From: Ceratodon purpureus
Lineage: Eukaryota; Streptophyta; Bryopsida; Pseudoditrichales; Ditrichaceae
Assembly (NCBI GenBank): GCA_014871385.1
Contig: CM026422.1
Location: 13,070,831 to 13,134,830 of the forward strand
Length of the DNA stretch: 64,000 bases
Direction of reading: 5' to 3'
How positions within the stretch are numbered: position 1 is the first letter of the stretch; each line of letters begins with the position of its first letter. Under the pieces are notes generated by a model. It ran no database searches. It was not told the origin of the DNA and saw nothing but the letters and a program-made list of their open reading frames with translations. Below, in pieces: positions 50,317-63,610 of this stretch. The position numbers were made by a program, and so were the translations under genes.

Positions 50317-51534
50317 CTAAAAGCAGCAGACTGGACTTGTGCTTGCATGATGAGCTAAACAGAATCCATGATAGGTGTGTCCACACCCTAAGGAGACAAA
50401 GTTGTTCTGTATGTACCAATACCCGCAAACGGGGCAAGGGTTGAGGATGTGAACCTTGGAGAGGGGCTTCTCTGGATTATTTCCAAGCGGTCTTGGAAAG
50501 AAGGCCAACCCTGTCCCTTCACCCATCTTCTTGGACTGGTCACGCATGCCAACAAGCAGGCGTTCTAAACCTGAAACCCTACTCTGTACGTTTTCTTGTC
50601 TCTCCAAGCTCTCACGCAAACGCGTTTCAACTGATGTCAAATCTGCCTGACACCCAGCAACAAGTGACTTGCAGTGAGCAATTGATTTCGCCTCAAGGGC
50701 CATGGACAACGAAAGGTCATCACTCTGCACCTTGTCACCATGTTGCTCAGACAAGTTTGCGAGCTCCCACTCCTGATCTTCCAACATAAGAACCCTATCT
50801 GACAACATAATAGCCGCCCTCCTCGACTGACCCTCTAGTCCCTCGAATTCGACCAATCTTTCTTCCAGCTCTACCCGACAACCTTCCAACAAACTCTCGG
50901 TGCTCTCAATGACGCTAGATATGGCGTGCATGTCACTCTGCACCCAACGAGGAGCAGCATCGAACAGCTTCACCCTATGGGCTTTTACCTTCGGCGTGAC
51001 CAACTTCTTCCCCATCTCACATCCCTCCTGAACCTCGTCTTTGATTGTTAGCTTCAGCACAGATGGCAACGGCACCTCCTTCAAAACCCCAGCCTGCAAT
51101 CGTTTCTTTCCGAACACTTGGACCCCTCCAAGACTATCACCGCCCTTTCCACTACTAATTTTCTTTGATTCTCTCAACTGTTGTCTATACCTATGCCTCC
51201 TTACAGCAAACTCAGCCCGGTTAACGAGCTGAGTTTGTTGCATAATAAGACCCCTTGCAAACTGCAGGGAAATCTCCTTGTTGGGCATATGATCATCATC
51301 ATACACTCTCTTCCAGAGACTGAAGATTGCAGCGGCTTGTTCAGGAGTTGTGTGCTTAGTATACTTCTACCCTGATTTTGAAGCCTTTGGCCCAAAATAT
51401 TTCGAAACTACATACTCTGGAATTTCATCTCGAATCTCGTCAACTATCATACCAGAGGAGGGAAGAATGGAACTAAATTTGACGAGAAGGGGATCGGCAT
51501 TCAAGGACTTTGCAGCAATTTGCGAACCCTCCAT
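50317..51534 (-). pseudogene. Coiled-coil protein with C-terminal RING-like finger, interrupted by one stop
   Basis: One minus-strand frame runs 51534-50317 (406 codons, MEGSQIAAKSLNADPLLVKF start) with a single in-frame TAG at 51369-51367 (KASKSG*KYTKHTTPEQ). Both sides keep protein-like composition. Residues about 175-310 are a likely coiled coil (VIESTESLLEGCRVELEERL). The end is RING-like: CPVCGYWYIQNNF, then CGHTYHGFCLAHHA, followed by SPVCC and a stop; the last Cys pair of a normal RING is incomplete, and a second frame continues open (AAEKIFPQIALLQLVPW), which suggests a late frameshift. I do not recognise the family; it may be transposon-linked. A readthrough or recent nonsense allele is also possible. 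Confidence 0.6.
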
Positions 51535-54500
51535 CTACAGTGCAACAACAACAAGAACAGAGAACACCTTAAGCTACACATTGTCGCAGCAAATGAGGCA
51601 GCAAGAATGATACACCGTTTGATGCAACAAATGAGAGCACAAGCAGCAACGTGCATGGTAGCAACAAGAAGTGCATGGTAGCAACGTGCATGGTGCATGA
51701 TGCCAGAAGAAGATGACCTTACCGCGGACAGAGCTTGACAGATCCGCACAGAAAGTGGAAGTAAATGCGAAGTACAAGTCGAAGCTGGAAAGATGAGGGA
51801 GGATACTGCCGAAAAGAATTTTTGTACCCAAAAAGGGCGGGGCAAATTTGGGTTGGTGCAGAAGCTAGCCACGCACGCAAGATGGCACGGGAAGAGTTCC
51901 TTGATTCCCGCCACAGATGGGTCCAGCAACGGACTCAATGATGCCAGGGCGTGGTTTGTACCACCAAAAATGGACACCCATCATGTCGCGGTCCGGAGGT
52001 ACAGAGTGTCCGGGGTGGGGTACCCCAAGCGGAACCGCACCCTAGGTGAATTTTGAGGTCCCCCAAGCCTTGTTTTACCATCAATTATTTACAATAAATA
52101 GTTTGTAAAGTAATTATTCCATTTAATAGTTGAATTTAATATAGTTAAAACTCATTTTTTACTAAAATTATAGATGTTGAAGTATTAAAGCTTTGACTAA
52201 ACATAAGTTTGCAATGACTCTAGTTAAAGAATGACTCAATTAATATCGATCCAAAAAATAACTAAAATTTACCATTCTATAAAATCATTTTAGCCAAACA
52301 ACAATGACTTGTATAGCTAGGAAGATGTGTTTATGAATTACTTTTTTATTTGACTTATTTTGATGGAATTACTAGAAAATAGATTACTTTCACTATCATA
52401 TGACCTTTGAATATGTTTTCTTCCATCTTATCTAATTTCAACAAAATTCTATCCAAGTTTAATAAAAAAATTGTACCTTGATAAGAAGAAAATTGACTAG
52501 GTTGACATTGTACACTGTATCTTTTTTGAGCATAGCCATCTTTACAATGTATATCTTTAAAGTAGATGTGCCATTCACCATACGCAGCCTAAAACTGACA
52601 CAGAACCGTTCATAGACTCCGAAAGTCGGTGTGCGGTGAAGGGTTGTTGATGAATGGCTGTTGGTGAAGGGTTGTTGGGTGTGCGGTGAAGGACTGTTGG
52701 TGTTTTCGTTGCCAAAATTGTACCTTTGTTTAAATAATTTGCTATCACATTATTCTTATTTAGTTTCACGGCTTAATTTCATTATCTCACAAGTTTGCAC
52801 TTGATATGGATTCAAAGGACCAAATTTCAAGGAAAACCGACTTCAATTTTGTGCAAAAGAAGGCCTCAAAGTTTGCATGTGCGGTCATTGGAACATCTAC
52901 ATTACATATGTGTCTTTAATGGTATGCATGTTGACTTCTAGTCCATTGAAAAGACTCATGCATGGTTGAAATAAGTAACATATTAATATCCGCAAGCCAA
53001 GGGCACCATGTGCTCTTAACTCCCAAGGTATTTTGATTTGTAAAGATATATTCTTGTTCCTCTAGTTTGAATTCTAATTGCAACAATATTTCTAAATTTG
53101 TAGCATACAATGTAGACTCTACAATTTGAACCTTTTTAATCTTGTTTAAAATATATACTGAATGAAATATGCTTCCATTGTTGTCCAAATCAATTGTTCC
53201 AACATTGATTATATGAAACATGCCATTGGTAATTCTTTTATCATTCTCTGCACCTCTTGTACACACTTACTTGGAATTGCTTACGAATTTCCTTCAAGTT
53301 CATTAATTTCAGTTCCACTAAAATCATATGATCTTAAATCCCCAATCTATCTTCGAAAAGATCCTCAATTATCAATTATAACACACACGTACATATGAAT
53401 GTATATCTATTATGTACTTTAACAATTCAAAAGTTGTTAACATGTGCTCCAAAAATCATTAAACCATTTGGAGTAAATTCCATTTCCGAGTGATAAGACC
53501 ATCGCTACTTGTCTTGGTAGAGGTAACGCCAACGGAGTTGAGTCTTGGCAAAGTAGCCACCAGAGTCCCGCCAAAACTAGAAATGGTAGCAGTTACTCTT
53601 AATTAATGTGCGGTCTTGAACAACAACTTGTAATGATCCATTTTGGATGCTAAATTTGACTTTTATAGGTCTGACAAAAAATATTGATTGTCGAAGGAGA
53701 AAAGTAGAGTAGAGAAGTTGGAAAGAAGTAGGGAGAAGATGGAAATGAGGATAGGAGAAACTGCAAGGAAGTGGGCCTTATGAGGAAGGGCCCTCCTCCG
53801 CCCGCCATATGTATCGTTGAAAGAAGAGGACCCGAGACCGATGACTAGTTGGTAGAGAGTGTTCTTGGTGATTAGCCCGGGGCACTCCAAAATCCACCAT
53901 TGTAGGCCTTTGTTGGAGGGAACCGCTGGCAATGCTCCAATACATGCAAATTATTTCCATGACTAAATCTTATTTTGTAACATAAGAATCTAGTCTTCCA
54001 ACCAGAAAAGGTATCCAACCTTAAACTGGGGTACGAATATATAAAACGGGGACACGCTTTGCACCATTTGGAACCCTAATCACGTGAGGTCTTTCCACTC
54101 ACAGGATTATTCAAGTTCTTTTGACCTAAGAGTTTGGTAACTCAAAGGTAACCTCAGCATTGAGTAGGGATAGGCTCCAAACTACAATTTAACCTCCATA
54201 TTATGACACTCCATAATATGATGATATTATTGTTTCAAGCAATACACATGGAATAAGTCATTTCTGTGACTAATCCATACTTGCCATCTTGAAGTTGGGA
54301 CTTCCCAAACAAAGAGGGATGACCGTACCGCGTAAGGTAGGTTGTCCTATTACCAACTACCACCCCAAAACCATTAGGTTGACTTGTCCCATAACCAACC
54401 ATTGTGAGAATTGAATGTAGTGATTTGTGGGACTTGCAAATATTAAGGGTCCATGCATGGTTGGTTTTGAGTTAGGGGTGAGAGCACGTGAGCCACTAGT

Positions 54501-55190
54501 TTCCAGTTCCAGCATGATTGATTATAGCCAAGAGTAGTTTTCAGTTCATGCATCTTGTAGTGGTTAGTTTTGGATTTAATCATCGACAGAAAAATAAGAC
54601 CATCACAGTTTGATCATAGGAGAATAGTTTATTAAGTAATTACTTTGCACTTTGAGATTATATATAAAATTGAGAAATACAAATTATATGTTGGAATTTT
54701 TTGCAATCCCCATGAAATCCTATTTCAAACGCGGTCATAATTTTTTTTTGAATTTAACATTGCTAAATATAGGTCAGATTGCTGAAGTGGTTGGTTATAG
54801 GACAACCTACCTTAAACGATATTGACCCCAATGAAGGAAGACCAAGGCTATGATGAGCCCGGATTCTGCAACACTTCCAGAATCCCAACAACACCACACA
54901 GTGCACACTCCCTCCCTCCCTCCCTCCCTCCGCAGCCGCAGCGACCGGCGGTCGGAAGGTAATCGTTCCCAAAAGCCACTATGACTCACTCCCTATTGCC
55001 AACTCGACCTTTTTGACCGAACCTTCCTCCGCTTTCAAAACAACCCCCGCAACTCCCATCCACCAGTCGCCCCCCGACAACCCCACCAAATTAATCGCTA
55101 CTAGCCAGTACGCCCCCTCCCCGCCCCCCGGTCGCCCCCCAAACCCCCTCCCCGACCCCGGGACGCACCTCCCCACACGCTCCCCTCCGT
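51535..55190. other. AT-rich spacer with short repeats
   Basis: No gene recognised. Visible are AACGTGCATGGTAGCAAC repeats (51640-51695), a GGTGAAGGGTTGTTGG-type array (about 52625-52710) and an inverted repeat pair: 54331-54360 (AAGGTAGGTTGTCCTAT) against 54787-54818. A CCCT microsatellite stands at about 54909-54931. The Pro-rich frame at 55013-55345 overlaps the SERINC leader and looks non-coding. Confidence 0.5.
54909..54931. repeat. CCCT microsatellite
   Basis: Five to six CCCT units upstream of the serine incorporator leader, probably in its promoter region. Confidence 0.9.
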
Positions 55191-55505
55191 TACACCGCAG
55201 TTTCCAGCTCCCCCAAGCATGGCCTCCTCAATCATCACCATCGCCCTCTCGTACCTCCCTCGTCTTACTCCCCGATGCCGTTGCAGCTCCCGAAGCGATG
55301 GCCGACCGGGAATTCCAGACCTCGGAGCAGAGCCTCTGCCGATAGCTAGCTTTGTTCTGGTAAGTTCGGCTCGCTAGTTGGAGCTCGATCACTTCGTCTC
55401 GTTCGTCACTTCAATTGCAGCTAATTAGTCAGTTAGTGAGTGAGGTTAAGTTTTAACTCTGGGTTGGGGTTGGGTTTGGACGGAGTTTAGTGTATGTGTT
55501 TGTGG

Positions 55506-55828
55506 AATGAGAGCTTGGAAGGTTGGGTTGAGTTGAGTTGAGTTGTTTTTTTGGTTGCTGTTGATGTGGTAGGAATATGGGCTCGTTGATACAAGGTACT
55601 TGACAAACAGACATTTAATTCAGGTTAGAATGAGAACTTGGAAGGTTTGTTTGGGTTGCTGTTGATGTGCTAGGAATATGTGTACACTGGTAGAAGGTAT
55701 TTGAGAAATAAATACTTAATTCAGGTTAGAATGAGAGATTGGAAGGTTCATTTGATTTATTCTTTTCTTGCTTACTGTTGATGTGCTAGGAATATTTGTA
55801 CACTGATACAAGGTACTTGAAAGGGACT
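55506..55828 (+). repeat. Three ~100-bp tandem repeats in the SERINC leader intron
   Basis: Units 55506-55628, 55629-55729 and 55730-55828 each begin AATGAGA-CTTGGAAGGTT, contain GCTGTTGATGTG-TAGGAATAT and end in a GTA-TTGA segment with ACTTAATTCAGGTT. They lie in the inferred 5' UTR intron (55360-56201). Confidence 0.8.
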
Positions 55829-56245
55829 AGAGTTCTTCTTCTTGTTGCTAGAAATTGCTAGAAATATGAGTAAGGTTGGGTTTTTTGTTTGTGATGGATG
55901 AAAACAATTGGGGCATGAATGATTCTGCTCTGATGTTATGTCCAGGTTTGTTCTTCTCTAGACAAATGATCAAGGATTCACAGCTTGGGAATTGAGAATC
56001 AGGTTTTGGTTTTTTGGAATGGGCATGTGTTTGTACTAGAAAGGATAACTAGTTTGTCATGGAATGAGAATCAGGTGCATTTGGGTTTTTGACATGGGCA
56101 AGTGTTGGATTTAGTGAAGATGGTAGAGGCATCACACTGGTATGTAGGGGAGCATGTGGATGTGGAGGACATGGTGGTTGAAATGAGATGTGTATGTGCA
56201 GGTGAATTCAGTTTTTGAGTAGGATTTGGGGCTGCTGTGGCGACT

Positions 56246-59200
56246 ATGGCGTCGGAGGGGTGCACTGCATCATCGTGCATCTGCCTGTCATGTGAGGGGC
56301 CGAATCGGATGATAGCTCGGTATTTGTATGGCATTCTGTTCCTACTCACCAATATTTTGGCCTGGACTACTCGTGATTACAGCCAGAGAGCTCTTACTGG
56401 CTTAAACCGTGAGTTTGTCTCTTCATTCCTTTGTCTAGAGTCATTGTGAAAATTTCCAGTATTTTGCAATTAAATGCGCACGCATTCTTATTACTTAAGG
56501 GTTTGATATGCTACTGGTACCAGAATATTGTTTTTGAATTCTTTATACCCTTAAAGGTTTACTACCATGTTTACTTTTGAAATTTCTAATGACCTTTAGT
56601 ACTCTAGAAGCAACTCAATTTTGTGTTTTATTTGGTTCAGTAACTCAAATAAAATCTATCTAGTGGTTGATTAGGACTTAGAAAGGGTAAAATGAGTTTT
56701 TGAGTGCTTGGTGGAGGCCTAGGTTTTCGAGGGTAAATGACGAACTCAGAAGTGGGATTTAATCTAGTCAGACTTGCTAGCACTGAAATGGTTTTGTCTA
56801 CGCATTTAGGAGGGAGGATTATAAGTGTTTTTCCGCAGGCTGAAGGTAATATTGGATTCTGGTTATGTGCAGAATTGAGCAGATGCGAGGACGACCCAAA
56901 TTGTTTGGGCTCTGAAGCTGTGCTCCGTCTTAGTTTCGGGTGCTTCGTATCCTCCCAATGCACAGATCAATCTGGGTTTGTTGTAATCTTTTTAGTTATT
57001 ATCCAGGACATTATATCGTGTATTTAAGTCCCGTCTGCTGCTACTGACAGGTCTGGTTGTTGCCAACTATGTTGTACTTTTTTCCAGATGCTAGAATTGG
57101 GCACGCTAGATTTAGTTTGCAATGTACACAATGGGGTCCTTAACTTGATGAGCAGTTCTTTTTCTTCTTGATGTATCTCACAACTGTTGGAACATCGAGA
57201 AAAGATGACCCGAGAGATAAATGGCATTCTGGTTGGTGGCCTATTAAAACTGGTCTGTGGATCATTTTTACAATTGTGCCTTTCTTCCTGCCCTCTGTCG
57301 TCATTCAGTTGTATGGTGAGTTACACTTTTCTCAAATTAGTTGATTTGGTCCGGGGTGATAATCTGCTTCATATAATGTACTGGCCGCATTATTGACGAA
57401 GTGTGCTAAGTGTAGATTTAGTATCCATGCAAGAGCAATTCGCCATTGTAATGTGTAACACATTTATGTAAACTAACCCACATTAAAGTGAATTTGCGAG
57501 ATTACTGATCGATACCGTGTTGATTAAGCTGATTTTTATTTAATTTTTTGGTTTTTGATAATAAATTTGCAGGGGAGATCGCAAGATTTGGTGCTGGGTA
57601 AGGACTTTTCACCTCTTTCTTAGTAACAAACTAGAATATACTTTTGATGGGCATGAATAAATTCCGGACAGAACGTGTCCACTCCTTACAACTGAGTCTT
57701 CAGTTTAGTGAGTGTCAGCAATTATCTAATGGACCTCGCAATCACATGGAATTGTAGGGTGTCATGATCAGCAATATAGGTGTTAATTAAGTATTTATAT
57801 AATTAGCTCCCATCATTTAGCGGCATTTTTAAAAAAAAAATTAATTTTTTTTTTAATTTTTTTTTTTTTTTCTTGATTATTTATCTTTGACTCTTGTCTA
57901 CTTGGTGCAGAATCTTCTTGCTGATACAGCTGTTAAGTATTGTCAATTTTATTTATATCTGGAATGAGGGTTGGATCTCTCCGGATAATGAACGACAATG
58001 GTATGTTACGTGAAAACTTGTCTTTTGATCTGTTTTGGAGATTTCTGATTTTGAATGTCGTTGGTGATTAGCCGACAGTATGGTTTTTTAAGATTGAACT
58101 TACAAAGAATGACTCCTGGAGAAGCAATCATGATGTTTGTGTTATCGTATCTAGAGTGTTTTGTAAATGAATTAGTGAAATTATGACAAACTATCGCTAA
58201 TAATAATCTTCTTTGAAATCTCTGTTGTACTTTTTCCGTTATAACATGTGCTTCCCTGATATACCCAGTGTCCTCGTTATCGATGGTCTTTATCTTTCTT
58301 TCGTGATTTTCTTTGTGAATCTGCATCATGTTCTGATTCTATGAAAACACTTTTGTATGCAGCCGAGTTCCACTGGTGCTGGTCTCAGTGACCTGCTATA
58401 TCTTGACCTTCATTGGTCTAGTCTTGATGTATGTGTGGTTTACTCCACACGTTACATGCCGGCTGAATATCTTCTTCGTCACCTGGACCATGATATTGGT
58501 TATTTTGATGACTGTCATATCATTGCACTCCAAGGTAAGAATCGCCCTCCATTCCTTCTTACGTCGCAGTTCTTTAGTCGGCTCATTATAAAATCTTGTT
58601 TAAGTTTTATGAAAGAAAGAAGTATCTTGTAACCCAGCTATGCAACGAGAGAGGCCAGCGCTCTTGAGAATTTGACTAGTCCGTACCTCCGTTTCTTTTC
58701 TTGTCATCTTCCTCATCAAATTTTCTTGCAATAATGTTCTTCAATATATGATATCCCCTTGGTCTTTCTAAAGTCTGTGATATGGGGCCTATTGCATCGT
58801 GAAGTAGTACTTTAGTCTTTAGATGTTGGCATGTTGGCATGGCATGACGTTGCCATGCACCCCTTGAAGAGTAACATATATTCACAACTTCATTGGTTTG
58901 TTGCTTACAGGTTAATGCAGGTCTTCTGACTTCCGGTGTTATGTCCCTCTACCTTGTGTTCCTCTGCTGGTCTGCTATTATGAGGTAGCCACCATCTTGT
59001 ATGTCTCTTCTGTTTGACTCTAATTGAAACATGAGAGAAATCCTCACTTCAGTCAGGGCAGTTTATGGCATTAGCTAAATAAGCCCTTCAAAGAAACCTG
59101 GTGCAAGAAAGCTATAATTATGTTTCTGGAGTTCTTAATTTCTGAATAGTCGCGTTTATTTCCAGATAGCCACGCCATACAGCGTGTTCTCCAGTTCAAA

Positions 59201-60760
59201 CCACCTTCTTGAGAACATGAACAGTTCCTATTTTACATGGTTCGTTTTTGCTGATGCGTAATTTTTGACCTGCAGTGAGCCCTTAACAGAAACCTGTAAT
59301 ACACGAGAACGGCAAACTGGAAAGGCCGATTGGCTTACTGTTATCGTAAGTTTCAACTGTTAAAGTGAATTCTGTTTCTGATATTGTGCTTTGAAGCATG
59401 TTAGACTTGAGTTTGGAAGAACATGCCCAACCCAATTTCCAGCTCCCTCATTACGTATCCAAGCACAAGTATGCTTGATTTAAATTAGAATACACAATAT
59501 GCATTCTATTCAAGTGTCAATTTTTGTTAGATCAACTCCTGAAATGTTGTACCCATGATCCTGTGGCAGAGTTTCTTGATTGCGTTCTTAGCTATAGCAT
59601 TTGCCACGTACACCACCGGCATCGATTCCGAATCATTCTCGGTATTTCTCCAACTCCTCTCTAGTTGCATCTATTGTTTTTGGCGGATCACCTTGGATGT
59701 ATGCTTACTCGGAGGAGTTATTTATTTTGATCTTTACTTGATGGTGCAATGTGCATATTGCACCTTTAGCAACCTACATAGCTTACATTGACCTGTATTG
59801 GCACACCTGTATTGTACCCGTATACATTTGTCCCTTCCATGTATCTTTTTTCCTTCATGATGTCTTAAAGTTGAACACCCAGTCAAAGCATTTGCTCCAT
59901 GAAAACTTCTGAACAGCGTGAAGCTGTATCATCACCTTTGGCACAATGTGGAACTGACAGCTTCTTTTTGCACTCCCAGTTCAAGAAGAGGGACGAAGTA
60001 CAAGAGGATGAGAAGCTGCCTTACAGCTACGGGTTCTTCCATTTTGTTTTCGCTATGGGCGCGATGTACTTCGCCATGCTTTTTGTAGGCTGGAATCTGC
60101 ACCAAACTATGCACAAGTATGGGTTCCCTTTCATTTGGTGCAATATTTTTTTCGGTTTTACTTCTTGAATAAAAGTGGATGTCGAGTGCCGGGAGACGTT
60201 AGTGTGTATAAGTGACTCGTAGAATATTCATTTTGAGGTCTTCTCTCTCCATCAAATCATTATCTTTCAAATACTAAATGGTTTTGTGTATTTATCTGAT
60301 TGCAGATGGAGCATTGACGTTGGTTGGACCAGTACTTGGGTTAAAATTGTCAACCAGTGGCTCGCTGCTGCTTTGTATAGTAAGTCACACTCTTCTATAC
60401 ATCTTTCTCTTGACCTCTTTTTGGGCTTCTGATTAGTTCGGTGATTTTCAGTTAGTTGCATTATTGGGTAGCTTGAGGTGAGGTTCTGATATGAGGTTTT
60501 AGGCAACTACTTGTAATGATGGAAGGAATTTAATTGTCTATGTTCTTGGCGTTTCTCCATGTTGACGAAAGCATGCCAAAAAGTCTTTTATGTGGTCTAT
60601 TTCTCTTCAAATTCCATATGTTATTTATTGATTTTGCTTGTGGCTTGCTGTAGCATGATCATTTGACGGTATCCTAATGACCAAGCATTTTCATTTTGTT
60701 TGTGCAGTTTGGACGATGGTAGGGCCCTTTTTGCTCAGGGATAGAGATTTCAGTACATAA
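56246..60760 (+). CDS. SERINC: Serine incorporator / TMS1 membrane protein
   Basis: Twelve coding exons join in frame: 56246-56408, 56873-56946, 57156-57315, 57573-57597, 57911-58000, 58363-58534, 58911-58984, 59276-59345, 59570-59641, 59980-60116, 60306-60379 and 60708-60760, total 1164 nt (387 residues). A 5' UTR intron (donor 55360, acceptor 56201) is likely. SERINC proteins are multi-pass membrane proteins linked to serine-lipid metabolism. Family marks: N-terminal CxC pattern (CICLSCEGPNRMIARYLYG), VLRLSFGCF, WHSGWWPIKTGLW, ITIVPFFLP-like TIVPFFLPSVVIQLYG, VNAGLLTSGVMSLYLVFLCW, YSYGFFHFVFAMGAMYFAML and the final WVKIVNQWLAAALY. About ten hydrophobic helices are visible. Length matches plant members (~400). 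No stop or shift was seen. Confidence 0.95.
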
Positions 60761-62017
60761 CGGCCTTCGAGTCAGAAGCGGAGCCTGAGCTGAAGAGAGT
60801 GAATTGTACGTATTAGTTTTTTTCTTTTCTTGTTAAAGAATTTCTGAGCCTCAAGCCTCTAATTACAGGGGATGTACCCAATTGATTTTGACCTTTTAAA
60901 CCACAAGTTTTTCTCTGGCTAGATGGAGACCCAATTTGTAGCTCTTTAGGGCCTCCCCTAGCCAGATAGAGGAAACCTGATCTCGTTAATTCTGTTTCAT
61001 GTTAAGTGGTCCTTTTCTTGAGTAAATACAAGGGATGAGAAGTATTCATGAATAATATACCAAGATTACTATCTGTTGTTTCGAAAGCTCGTCAACAAAT
61101 GATGTACTGAACATATCCGTTACTACTTGACGGTGTAAGATATCCCTATGTAATATAAGTTTGACTTAGTGATATAAGTTGCCTGATTTGAAACGCATTC
61201 TGTCACGACCTTAAATGTGTGATTAGCAGTTGCTCAAACTGACTATGCTTACAAAGGCAATAAGTTCTCTTTCTCAGCTTCCAGGATCACAGATTATACC
61301 AGATGTTGAGCAATGTTCCGATGAACTTAATTTCGCATTCTATTTCTATGTCACATACACACATGGCCATCCCATCATTGTAACGTTCCGCTTAGAGGGA
61401 AGCAGGCAATTATCAAGTAAGTTACAAGCCGATCGCATTTGTACGAAGCAGTGCAATCTGCCACACAAGTAGCCCAAAACACATCATGTGTCCCCTCACC
61501 ACAAGGCTGTACATGTAACATTATAATCAATTGGATATAATTGCACGTCAGATGGGAAATGAAGTCTCAATATTATGCTCAAAAGAATAAAGCCTCTGGT
61601 ACCCGTGGCATGAAGAAATATCAAAACCTACTGATCTTAATTACATAGAATAAAAACAATTCATTTAGTGACCAACGTTACTTGTCATCAAATATCTCAT
61701 GAATAGACCAATATCATGTGCTTTCAAATTGAAGATTAACTTAATTTTTGTTTAATCCGTTTTGCACTTTCTTGAGAAAAGTACCATCTCAAATTTACTT
61801 TAAAGAAAAATAGGGACATAATTCTAAGAACAAAATATTATTTTGTAGTTTGACACATGCATGTACTATACTTGTAATTATATTACCCGAGCTATGAATG
61901 ACAAAATAAGAATAAACGAGCACCTAACTATATCAGAAAACCTAATTCTTGTACATTCACTCTCTACTTACTCAAAATTACGGCATGCTAAACAAAATAA
62001 CACATTCTACCTTCACA
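60761..62017. other. SERINC downstream spacer
   Basis: Likely 3' UTR for the first few hundred bases, then AT-rich DNA without a recognised gene. Confidence 0.5.
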
Positions 62018-62720
62018 TTAACCCCTAATCGGTCGTGACCATTTCTGACCAAAAACACTCCAAAAACTATCATTTTAGAAGCAAGAGTGAACAATCCAAA
62101 AACAAAATGGATTTTGCATCTCTAACCTTAGGATCTTACTTAAGACTTTTAAAAGATCATGCACGATTTTTTTTAATAAATTGATTGCGTGGATTAGAAG
62201 ATTATAGAGTTTGAAGTAAGAAATATTTTTCTTTTTAATCCTTTTAAAATAGGATCAGCTGACTTTGACTTCTTTTTGAATAATTTTTTTGCACTATACA
62301 TGTTGGGGGTTTTGTACTAAAATGATGTACATGATGTAAGTTTCTTGTGCACCAAATTTTAAATTTAACAAAAAGGCATAGCATTGTGAAAAACATTGTC
62401 TAAGGAATATGCGTTCATGTTATTGTTAATACTCATTTTTATTTTTATTTTTTATATACCATTTTTTGTTACAATAAAAATCCATGCGGTCAAAATAGAG
62501 GTCTATTTCTATTCTTGAAGTTAAAAAAAAAAAAAAAAAAAAAAAAACAAAAAAAAAACAAAATATCTGTTTTTTATGTGAGAAAGAATTTTTTTTCTTC
62601 ATGTTTGACTAAAAACATGATAAAACTTTGGCTTCTTATAGAATGAAAATCTTCCAAAATAATTTATTTATTTTTTATTATATATATATATATGTATATA
62701 TATATATGTATATATATATG

Positions 62721-62767
<47 letters not shown>

Positions 62768-63055
62768 TTGATAATCTCAAAACCAATCATGTAAAGTTAC
62801 TTGCATTAAAAATCCCAAAGGTAGTTGAAGGGTGTATCAAAATTTTAGAGCTGCTTGAGATGTAGGACAAACCGCTTTGGGTACCATAAATATTTTTTCC
62901 AATGTCTAGTGCAAAAAAATTATACTTGCGCGAAGCTCTTACGATTCCCTATGTCTTCAAAGAATTTCAGAAACTCACATCCAAAATTGACATCGTAGGA
63001 ATCTGTCCAAAATTCCAAAAAGTTCATTCTAGGACTTTGGCCGTTTAGGGGTTAA
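62018..63055. mobile_element. Possible piggyBac-like element, non-coding (TTAA-flanked)
   Basis: Ends TTAACCCCTAATCGGTC and (reverse complement) TTAACCCCTAAACGGCC match at 15 of 17 positions, with TTAA as likely target duplication and CCCC...GGGG termini. The interior is AT-rich with poly-A and TA/TG tracts and no open frame. The similarity of its ends to those of the 240-bp element at 9.7 kb supports a common family. Confidence 0.5.
62523..62767. repeat. Poly-A tract and TATATG microsatellite
   Basis: An A-rich run at about 62523-62560 and a (TA)n array broken by regular TG steps at about 62680-62767. Confidence 0.95.
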
Positions 63056-63074
63056 GTAAAAATCTTACAACATA

Positions 63075-63367
63075 CTCCCTCTGTTTCTGAAAGAAATGGT
63101 GTTTTCCATTTTAGGCCGGGATTAAGCACAGTGACGCCCCCTTGACTCTGTAAATGCATCAGCTGCCAACCTGCTAAGCTGCCATTAAAATAAACTTTTT
63201 GAAATTCAATCAGGCAATCAGCTGGTGTCACCTTGCTGATTTCAGGTTCATGGCAAGTTCCTCCTTTAAATTCTTGACGGTGGACTTCCTGGTAATGATG
63301 AAACCATTGTTTCTTTGTGAAACAAAGACTTTGTGGAAAACACCATTTCTTTCAGAAACAGAGGGAG
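63075..63367. mobile_element. Stowaway-like MITE, copy 3
   Basis: TA-flanked, 293 bp, with ends CTCCCTCTGTTTCTGAAAG and CTTTCAGAAACAGAGGGAG as perfect inverted repeats, extended inside by AAATGGTGTTTTCCA and its complement. The core shares GATTAAGCACAGTGACGCC with copy 2 in reverse orientation. Confidence 0.88.
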
Positions 63368-63610
63368 TAACCACTATCATCATAAACATTTAAAATAAAA
63401 AGGTTTCCTTCAATTGGTACGTTACAACGACTCTGTCAATGTCACAAACATATAATTTTTATCACCTTGTCGAAGGTTAAACCTTTTGTTGGATCTTTTA
63501 GAACATATCTAAGATCTTATAGATTTGATTTGCATTGACCTTTGTGAGCTCTTAAAATATATTCGTATAATATCCTTAGTGGCTTTTAGAACTTCCTAAG
63601 GCTAGGTTGA

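Noticed and set aside
55013-55345. 110-codon Pro/Thr-rich plus-strand frame before SERINC
   Set aside because: Lies in the inferred SERINC leader; low complexity, and its stop precedes the leader donor.
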